A stretch of DNA of 64,000 bases from Chamaelirium japonicum. Lineage: Eukaryota; Streptophyta; Magnoliopsida; Liliales; Melanthiaceae. The stretch covers positions 54,288,972-54,352,971 of the forward strand of contig OX393557.1 in assembly GCA_947650365.1 (NCBI GenBank), in the 5' to 3' direction. Below the pieces are notes generated by a model. The model was given only the letters and a program-made list of their open reading frames with translations, made no database searches and was not told where the DNA came from. Positions 57,255 through 64,000 of the stretch are shown piece by piece (the first letter of the stretch is position 1; every line of letters starts with the position of its first letter). The translations under genes and the position numbers were made by a program.

Positions 57255-57563
57255 ATGGCCAACCAAGTTGTGGTGATGGTGGTGCTGATGATTACATTGA
57301 TGATCGTTGCGCAGAGTGAGGGCCAGGACGTCTCCTATGCTTACTGGTGGTCGACAATTGGCCGCTGCCCCGGCACCTGGAACGCTATTGATGCAGGTGT
57401 ATGCAATTGTTATAAATTCATTGATGGGGTAGCTGGATACGAGATCGACTACAACGGCGTAATGCCAGTCACAATCTATTGTTTCGACCAATCGACTGTT
57501 CTCATTTACAAAATTGCAGCAGACTCAGGAATTCGTCTGATCCTCTCGACCGTGACTGACTGA
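57255..57563 (+). CDS. MiAMP1-like protein, copy 3, with divergent C-terminus
   Basis: 102 codons. The first roughly 75 residues parallel the intact copy: signal peptide MANQVVVMVVLMITLMIV, then AYWWST, RCPGTWN, GVCNCYKF, GYEIDYNG and PVTIY. After that the sequence is unrelated (starting CFDQ): the last cysteines and the GWKS motif are missing, so only three or four of the six cysteines could pair normally. Homology returns only around the intact copy's stop (GATCGGCTAAATTCC). Start chosen by alignment with the paralogues. Probably a pseudogene or a neofunctionalised copy; the loss of conserved disulphides and of the TATA region favours the former. Confidence 0.65.
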   Translation: MANQVVVMVVLMITLMIVAQSEGQDVSYAYWWSTIGRCPGTWNAIDAGVCNCYKFIDGVAGYEIDYNGVMPVTIYCFDQSTVLIYKIAADSGIRLILSTVTD

Positions 57564-57854
57564 TGACCAATTGATCGGCTAAATTCCTTTGCAAATATCC
57601 AATGGGCAGCGTTTTCGGTCGATCCACATTCAACTCGTAGATCCACATGATAATGCTATACAACCCTCCAAGCATATACAAACAAGGCCATGCATTGTGT
57701 TACAGGGCAACTCGCAATACATGGCAATGCTATACAACCCTTCAAGTACATGCAAACTAGGCATGATGATCACAACCATCTTCGCAACTATCCCTGAAGC
57801 TTTGAACCCCAATGCTCCACTCGATTGATGTGGCAACCGATCAGAGGGTCATGG
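57564..57854. other. 3' flank of copy 3, nothing recognised
   Basis: Contains the partial match to the intact gene's end (about 57565-57590) and a short internal repeat (AATGCTATACAACCCT(C/T)CAA at about 57650 and 57727). Confidence 0.4.
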
Positions 57855-58490
57855 GTAGGCTTGTCAACTGGGCTAGACTGGGTCGGTCAAGATCTGTCCA
57901 AACCCAGCTCGAACTCTAGGTGGCCCTTCCAAGTCCGAACTCGGCCTATAGTTTTACCATCATGTTTAGCCCAAATTCAGCCAAATTGTCTCCTCGGATT
58001 TCTGACCAAGTTCGGGCCGACCCCAATAAGAACATTGTGAGTGAAAAAACGTCATGAAAAAATAACATTCATTATGCTCCTACAATTTATAAGTAACAAT
58101 ACATCTCACCATTTCACTATAATCAAGCATCTTTGTATGGGCGGCATACCTAAAATCATAGGCATTCATAGGGCAACAAAAGTTATGGGATTCTAAAAAA
58201 TAGTAACTCTCACTTAAAACCAATTTGTGCAATAACTTTATCTCCTAAATAAGCAAAATATATCGAAAGGGTATGTTTCAATAAACTAATACACCCTTAC
58301 TATTTCTGCTTCGGGCATAGAACGGTCCAAGCTTAACACGGCCCGAACTGGACCCGAACTCAAGTTCGGGCTTGAAATCATATCCAAGCTCAGCCCAGCC
58401 CAAGCTAACATAAAGCTCGTTCTATTTTTTTCGGGGCTGAACAAGTAGGTATCAGGCTAGCCCAGCCTAATTGACAATCTTAGACTCAGA
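57855..58490. mobile_element. Possible hAT-like non-autonomous element
   Basis: TAGGCTTGTCAACTGGGC at the left and CCTAATTGACAATCTTA at the right are imperfect inverted repeats around GGCCCGAACT/AGTTCGGGC-rich arms. No 8-bp target duplication was found, so boundaries are tentative. 58510-58710 contains another GGGTACC/ACCCGA-rich stretch of the same kind. Confidence 0.45.
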
Positions 58491-58710
58491 AGCTTTGGGA
58501 AAAGTGATGAGCAGTGATGGCAAGGCGTGGCAATGGACTTAGAAAATCCAAATGCCCAATCCAAACCTGACCCGAAACATCAGGTATGACTACAGATTTT
58601 ATACCCGAAATATGGTTTGGGTAGGGCATAGGTATATGAACTCTACCCGATTAACTTTCGGGTAAGGGTATGGGTACCTAAATACCCATTCCCAAAACCC
58701 GATTCCCCCT

Positions 58711-59394
58711 CTAGCTTGTGTATACTAGACAATACAGTTCGACTCCTAACTGATTGTCATATACCCAAATTCTAATTGAACTCATATCCCTACCAAAAAT
58801 TATACTCTACTAAAACCACTATAAAAAGAAACCAAAAGGGCTTCTTAACAATTAATTGTGGTATATGGATTTGTTTCCCCTCAGTAATTGCTTATATGAT
58901 GGATAAAATACCCCTCAGTTTAAGCTGAAGGATAGAAGATGAAAATACTTCTCAATGTGATTAAAATTATTATTTCCATGCCAGTCCTTCATAAGCTAAA
59001 CCAAATTCTAAGACGTAAGATCTCCGGCAACTGGGCGACCACAACATCAGCAGGGGAGGTCAAGCACTGCTCCCTCCCCCCCCCATTTTCTCTTTCTTCT
59101 CCATGAGACAAAGGACCATGGTAGCGACGGGAGGAGGTTAAGCCTTGTTCCCCTTTACGATCTTGCAGCGATGATGAAGGAAGTGTCGTTTCGATCCTCT
59201 CTCAAACTGCAACCATGGTGGTGGAGGTGGTCACCATTCCTCCTCCCGCTTGCTTCCCTACAAAAACAACAGGGCAAGAGGTCATCACCTCCTCCTCCCC
59301 TCTTGGATCTGGTAGCTTCACCCCCGCCTCGGGTCGGAGGCCACCGGCAATGCCCTCCTCCTCTTCTTAGGTTGGGCATGACTTTTACTCACAC
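58711..59394. other. Unassigned spacer
   Basis: AT-rich to about 59030, then GC-rich. Open frames on both strands around 59170-59610 reflect composition; no domain recognised. Confidence 0.4.
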
Positions 59395-59925
59395 AGTCAC
59401 TAGGGTCACGGCGATGGCGGCCACAGCCCCCAAGACACAACTACGATGTGCACAGCCTCCTGCGGCACTTGGCGATGCACATGGCTACCCATGGCATTGG
59501 GGCAACCACCAACGATTTCCATCCAGGCTGCAGCATGGCCACCCGCGGTACCTGACGACGCATGCGGCTCCCGCGACACAAGTACGAGATGCACGACCAA
59601 TAGCGACATGACAATGACTACAACATGGTCACCAGTGGTACATTTCAATGATGACCAAGGTTCCCTATGACCTCTACAAGGACGATGCCCATAGCTGCCA
59701 ATGACACGAAGATGACGTCCACGGCTACTCGTGGCGCAATGACGATGCCTACAGCACGACGATGATTCACGTGACCACCCATGGTATAGCGACAACCATC
59801 GATGATTGTAGGCCAATTTTATCTTCAAGACCGAGTATACCTTCAAGACCGATCGATCACTAAGATGACACCCACGACTGCTCGTGGCATAATGACGATG
59901 CCTATAGCACGATGATGATGCACGC
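59395..59925. repeat. Degenerate GACGATG/CCACGGCTAC tandem repeats
   Basis: Irregular units; the clearest pair is CTACTCGTGGCGCAATGACG (near 59732) and CTGCTCGTGGCATAATGACG (near 59878), each followed by ATGCCTA(C/T)AGCACGA. They adjoin the recognisable gypsy LTR and may be a variable part of it. Confidence 0.5.
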
Positions 59926-60536
59926 GACCAAGGCAGTTCCGATATTCGTGCAACGAGCTCCCACGAAGACCATGTATCAAGATCATATAGCAGTAACTTC
60001 CGAGAATCTGGGCCGGGCGACGGTTACGGGAAGACAACTCACGCCCCAAGATTCCCAGTTGACTAGTAATGCAAGAAACACCCCTGGCCATAAATACCAG
60101 GTGTCCGCCGTGCGACACGTCGCCTACTCATGAGCAGTTACGCAAGTCGTGGGAACACGCCATCAATGCCGCCCACACGGAGCGCCCCAGTTGTCATCCC
60201 GGAGCATTATAAAAGGAGGCCCACCCCCTCAGAGAAAAGGATCAAAATTTTGGGAGAAAGGGAAGTGTTGCACGTCGCATTCCTAGATTTTCGGAGCTAG
60301 AGAGAGAGACTTGAAAGGTCGGCATTTAGGGAGGCCGGTCCTCCTTGGGTGTTTGTGGGTCAAGGTGAGCGTTTGTACTCGTGTTGCCTTGTTAGTGCAT
60401 GCTCACCCCACCTCGTGGCTTTTTCCTTTCGACGTTGCGAAGGGTTTTTCCATGTAAACCTGGTCTACTTGTGTTCTTTGGATTGTTAGGATGTGTCTTC
60501 CAGTTGAACCGCCCAATCCTAGAAAAAACCCCCACA
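59926..60536 (+). repeat. Gypsy family-2 5' LTR (3' part recognised)
   Basis: Matches the two parts of the split LTR (47800-48057 and 56139-56487) without interruption, with TATAAAAGG at about 60210 and the end CCCCCACA at 60536. A primer site follows, so this is a 5' LTR. Its start was not located. Confidence 0.85.
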
Positions 60537-60540
60537 ATCT

Positions 60541-60556
60541 TGGCGTCATCTGTGGG
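60541..60556 (+). other. Primer binding site of gypsy element 2
   Basis: TGGCGTCATCTGTGGG, a variant of the Tat-type site, lies four bases after the LTR. Confidence 0.75.
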
Positions 60557-60904
60557 ATAAGTCTTCGAGACTTCCTACTAGAATTCTTGATCGTCGACCC
60601 GTGGGTGTCGACCCGTCAGTCATTCCATCTCAATGTAGTCTCGGGTACTCGACCTGTAACCTACCTGAGTATACTGACCGACCGACCCATGGGTGTCAGC
60701 CAACCTGTAAACTCAGGAGTCATCTCCAAGACCACACGATTGAAGAACAATGGCCGGTGGACCGTATCGTATCCGTTTGACCACGCAGCTCTAGTCCAAT
60801 GTTGCTATACCCGGGGATTCCAGTGATGTCGGATATCAAATTCAACCACTCCCGAACTCGTAGCGCACTGCCCCACTGGTAAATCCTGCACTAGGGATCG
60901 AGGA

Positions 60905-62530
60905 GCTGAGTCAAGCTCCGGTAGTAGTCAGGGCCACCCATGGAGGAGGCCTATCTGAGGCTTTCCTGGCTACCATGATGATGACCCAGCAAGATCTTAC
61001 AGCATAGCTCCAGACGATGCAATGTAACTATGCAGAGTTGCGCGACTTCGTTCGATCTGCATCGGTGGGAGTCCCAATAAACCCGGTCATACTAGCTCCA
61101 ACTTGACGAAGCCTTCCTGCTCAAGTTTCCCAACCATTGCAATTGCAGCCACAATTGAATCCTCAGGTTGAGGTCAGAGCAAATTATGTCTATAGAGGTT
61201 CAAAGCGCGAATCCCGATGGAAGAGGATCAAGTAGCCCGGAGCCTGCCGTAAGAAACAAATGGGCCCAAGCAGCATCGGGGCGCTCGGATGTTTGGTCCC
61301 GGCTCGGGACACACCCCCGATAGCCGCCCGTGTCCAAGCACCACTCGAAGATAGGCTCAGCTCAGCTTCGTCATCCGACGTGAGAGGATGGACATCGTCG
61401 TTAACTGAGTAAAAGTTATCACTCTCATGTGACACCAGCTAGTCGGCAGCCGGCTTATACTGCTGACAGAAGAAGTATCCATGACCGCATCAGGTTACCT
61501 GCTTCAGAGCGACTTGGAGATCGAAAAGAAATCTAGCGGGATCGATCAGAGTCCGAGCTCTTGACCGACTAAAGGAGGTTGCCATCTGAGGAGCCGCGCG
61601 GTCGCCACTCATTAAAAAACTCCTCAGGGAGCCATTCCCACATGGATGGAATCCTCCCCGCTTTCCAAGTTCAATGGATTGAAGGACTCGATAGAGCACG
61701 TGTTAGCCTTTCGATATACCCTGGTCCCCCACGAAGATGAACATATCCTCGGTCTGGCCTTCGCTAACAGCTTATCGGGAACTCCCCTCGAGTGGTTCCA
61801 CAAGCTAAGACCCTTGTCCATCTCATCTTTCTCGGAACTTAGCACACTGTTCATTGATCAATATCGTTGCAAATGTCAGGCACAGAAGACTCTGGAGTCA
61901 CTCTTTGGGATAAGCATGACTTAGAAGGAGACGTTGAGGCAGTTCTCCCACAGGTTTAGGGATGAATACCTGAGCTTGGCAAATGCTGATGGGTAGGATC
62001 GCATGGTGATCGTAGACGTTAAGAACACCATCTAACCCAACCAGCTTGTCAATACTTCGCTCATCAAATGCACGCCCGAGACAATTGATGAACTATCTCG
62101 TCGAGTAGAGAAGTACATCAAGATTGAAGATGCGGATCGCAAAAGGAAGGCCGCAGAAACCAGAGCTCCATACCAGGGCTATGCCAAGCCAGCGGTGGTG
62201 AAAAATATCAATAAGCAGCAAGGTAGTCATCTCAGCGCGACACGAAGCGGTAAAAACAAGATGAGCCAGCAAGGCTGCAATAGAATAGGGAGTTTACAGT
62301 ACTGAACGCCCCTATAGACCAGATCTTAGAGGCCATCAAAAGTGAACCTTACTTCAAGTGGGTGCCACCATTGGAACCCGGAGAAAGGGGAACCAGAGAT
62401 GCGTCGAGGTATTACGAATACCATCAAGGCCAAGGCCACACTACTACACAGTGTCGGGCACTTAAACATCATATTGAGGTTCTCATTGAGGCCGGTCATC
62501 TTGACTGCTTCATTGATGTTGAGCGGCCAA
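60905..62530 (+). pseudogene. Gypsy element 2 gag pseudogene, truncated
   Basis: A degenerate N-terminal part (about 60905-61620) with several stops is followed by the gag core: FNGLKDSIEHVLAFRYTL, FANSLSGTPLEWFHKL and SFSELSTLFIDQY, stop at 61922, then LRQFSHRFRDEYLSLA with further TAG stops. The linker YYEYHQGQGHTTTQCRALKH (about 62410-62470) precedes the expected protease, but homology ends near 62530. Protease, RT and integrase are absent. Same lineage as element 1. Confidence 0.8.
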
Positions 62531-64000
62531 TTTGTGCGAATTATCCTTTTAGTATTATGCATATACCATCAGTTTGCTACGTAAAACTTTCACACTACAC
62601 GTAAACTGCATGAGTTTCTTTGCACCATGATATAGTAGACTCTCATATGAACCCGACGGCATATTGGTTCGCTCTCATACACATCATGCATGATAGTTAT
62701 ACTGTCTAATAATCCAAATTATTTCTTTCATCGATAAACGCATATTGGAATCTTATGGACGTCATTTCATGTGTGATTTTCAGGGAATTGATCCGGTTAT
62801 CGATGCAGTCAGTTCAAGAGCGGTATGATCAAGCAATGGATATTCTCTCGGCAATGCGATGGAAGTTGTACAGGCCGTATGCGAACATTTCTGAAGGATC
62901 GATGATGAATGCGGATGATGATAAGTGGGTGACCAAGCCTTCCACGTGACCCCGTTGCACCCAGCCTTTCATCTCATTAATCACCATCGTCCGATCCAAC
63001 AATCCCATGCATGCATTACCCATGCACGTTCATTCCATCAAACCCCAACCATCCGACTTAAAAACCTATGCATGCAGCCCTTGAATCCCGATCGGTCCCA
63101 ACGTACACCCATGCATTCATCTCTCGTCGATGCAATCGCAGCCGTCCATGCCACCAAGACCCAGCCGCCCATCTATCCCCAACCCAATATCACAACCTTC
63201 CATGCACATGCATGCATGCATGTGCACCAGCGGCCAGCAGCCCAGCTCTCCGGATCCTCTCTTCCCCACTGAATCACAGCCATCCAGTGCATCAAACCCA
63301 GCAGACCATCTCACCATCCCACCTAAACCTAGCCGTCCGATCCAAATGCAAAACCCATGCAGCACTCCACCACTCACAGCCAACCATCACAGCCGTCCGA
63401 TCGGCACATGCAGGCCCTTAAAACCGGGATTCACTCTCTCTCTCCGGGATCCTCTCTCTCTCTCGGATTCTCTTTCCATCTCTCTCTCTTTCATTAACCA
63501 CGCCCACCGAATGTATCTCTCTCTCCTCCCGTTTTTCTTTCTCTTTCCTTGATTCTCTCTCTCTAAAACCCAAAACCGGATCACACCGAACTTGCAGCCC
63601 TCTCTCCCGTTCTCTACGTTCTCTCTCTTTCCTTATTCTCTCCTCTCTCCTCCTGGTTTTTCTCTCTCTAAAACCAGCCGAACTTCTCTCTATCCCAACC
63701 GAGCTTCTCTCCCTCTCTTTCCTTAAACTGCCCCCCTCCGTTTCTCTCTCTCTCTTCATTTACCCAATCAGTCGGCCCTTTTGTTTCCTTTTCTACCCAA
63801 AACCGAACTTCTCTCTATCCTATATAGAGGGGGGCACGGACGAACCTAGGGGAGCTCTGGGTACCACCTTAAACCGAAGCCATCATCTCCAATTCTTCAT
63901 CTTCATCACCTCCGAGCCACGTCCACCGCGCTCGAAGCCGCACGTCGCCGTCATCGCCGAGTTCGTTATCTTCAAAGAAGCATCCGCCATCAACGCTCAC
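62531..64000. other. Unassigned region, CT-rich promoter-like end
   Basis: A plus-strand frame at 62755-62949 (ending KWVTKPST) has no family I recognise. About 62990-63420 repeats CAGCCGTCCGATC-like words. 63430-63815 is CT-rich, then comes a TATATAG motif at 63820-63827. The arrangement resembles the U3/R part of an LTR or a gene promoter; the window ends before this can be decided. Confidence 0.4.
63820..63827 (+). promoter_or_regulatory. Candidate TATA box
   Basis: CTATATAG downstream of a CT-rich tract and followed by GGGGGGCACGGAC and a CATC-rich leader-like sequence. Only the motif and its context support it. Confidence 0.4.

Noticed and set aside
57855-58490. A confident hAT MITE call
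   Set aside because: Imperfect terminal inverted repeats exist, but no 8-bp target duplication could be found, so it was left as tentative.
62755-62949. A small protein-coding gene of 64 codons
   Set aside because: No recognisable domain, no supporting promoter or splice signals, and it lies between decayed elements.

Overview
This is nuclear DNA of a seed plant, most likely a flowering plant with a large repeat-rich genome. The evidence is the spliced CACTA transposase genes, Ty1/copia and Ty3/gypsy elements with plant-type primer sites, a LINE with a plant-type RNase H domain, hAT-type MITEs and TA-microsatellite palindromes. The only non-transposon genes I recognise are three copies of a small secreted six-cysteine protein resembling the MiAMP1 antimicrobial family. 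That family is known from Macadamia, conifers and some early-branching angiosperms; the species cannot be fixed from this window.

Layout. 1-3555: 5' part of a minus-strand CACTA element running off the left edge. 3556-4138: a segment, duplicated at 19617-20197, that starts inside a hAT-like element. 4139-7178: minus-strand copia element reduced to one LTR plus RT/RNase H. 7187-7981: promoter region and truncated copy 1 of the MiAMP1-like gene. 7984-8312 and 18092-18645: one minus-strand LINE relic split by a plus-strand copia element (8313-18086, 5-bp target duplication). 19037-19813: hAT-like element. 20790-23153: five long (TA)n tracts separated by large palindromic elements. 23154-26480: telomere-like repeats, a decayed CACTA end and a 5S-rRNA-derived repeat. 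26480-28995: duplicated upstream modules, a hAT MITE with a perfect 8-bp target duplication, and the intact MiAMP1-like gene. 29086-42404: a complete 13.3-kb CACTA element inserted just downstream of that gene. 43459-46270: a 5'-truncated LINE with target duplication. 47029-56487: a three-level nest (gypsy LTR, then a 1.9-kb solo-LTR-like element, then a decayed Tat-like gypsy element). 57255-57563: third MiAMP1-like copy. 59926-62530: 5' LTR and gag of a second gypsy element. 62531-64000: unclassified, ending in a TATA-containing promoter-like stretch.

How it fits together. The three MiAMP1-like copies lie on the same strand and share upstream sequence, so they look like an old tandem gene array pushed apart by transposons. 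The 13.3-kb CACTA element carries the only plausibly functional transposition genes: a four-exon TNP2-like transposase (1,113 codons) and a second, PF03004-like gene, the latter broken or frameshifted near its end. Two inverted arrays of a 181-bp satellite flank the second gene. All retrotransposon reading frames are interrupted. Coordinates of splice sites, LTR ends and target duplications were read by eye; protein family assignments rest on recognised motifs, not on searches.
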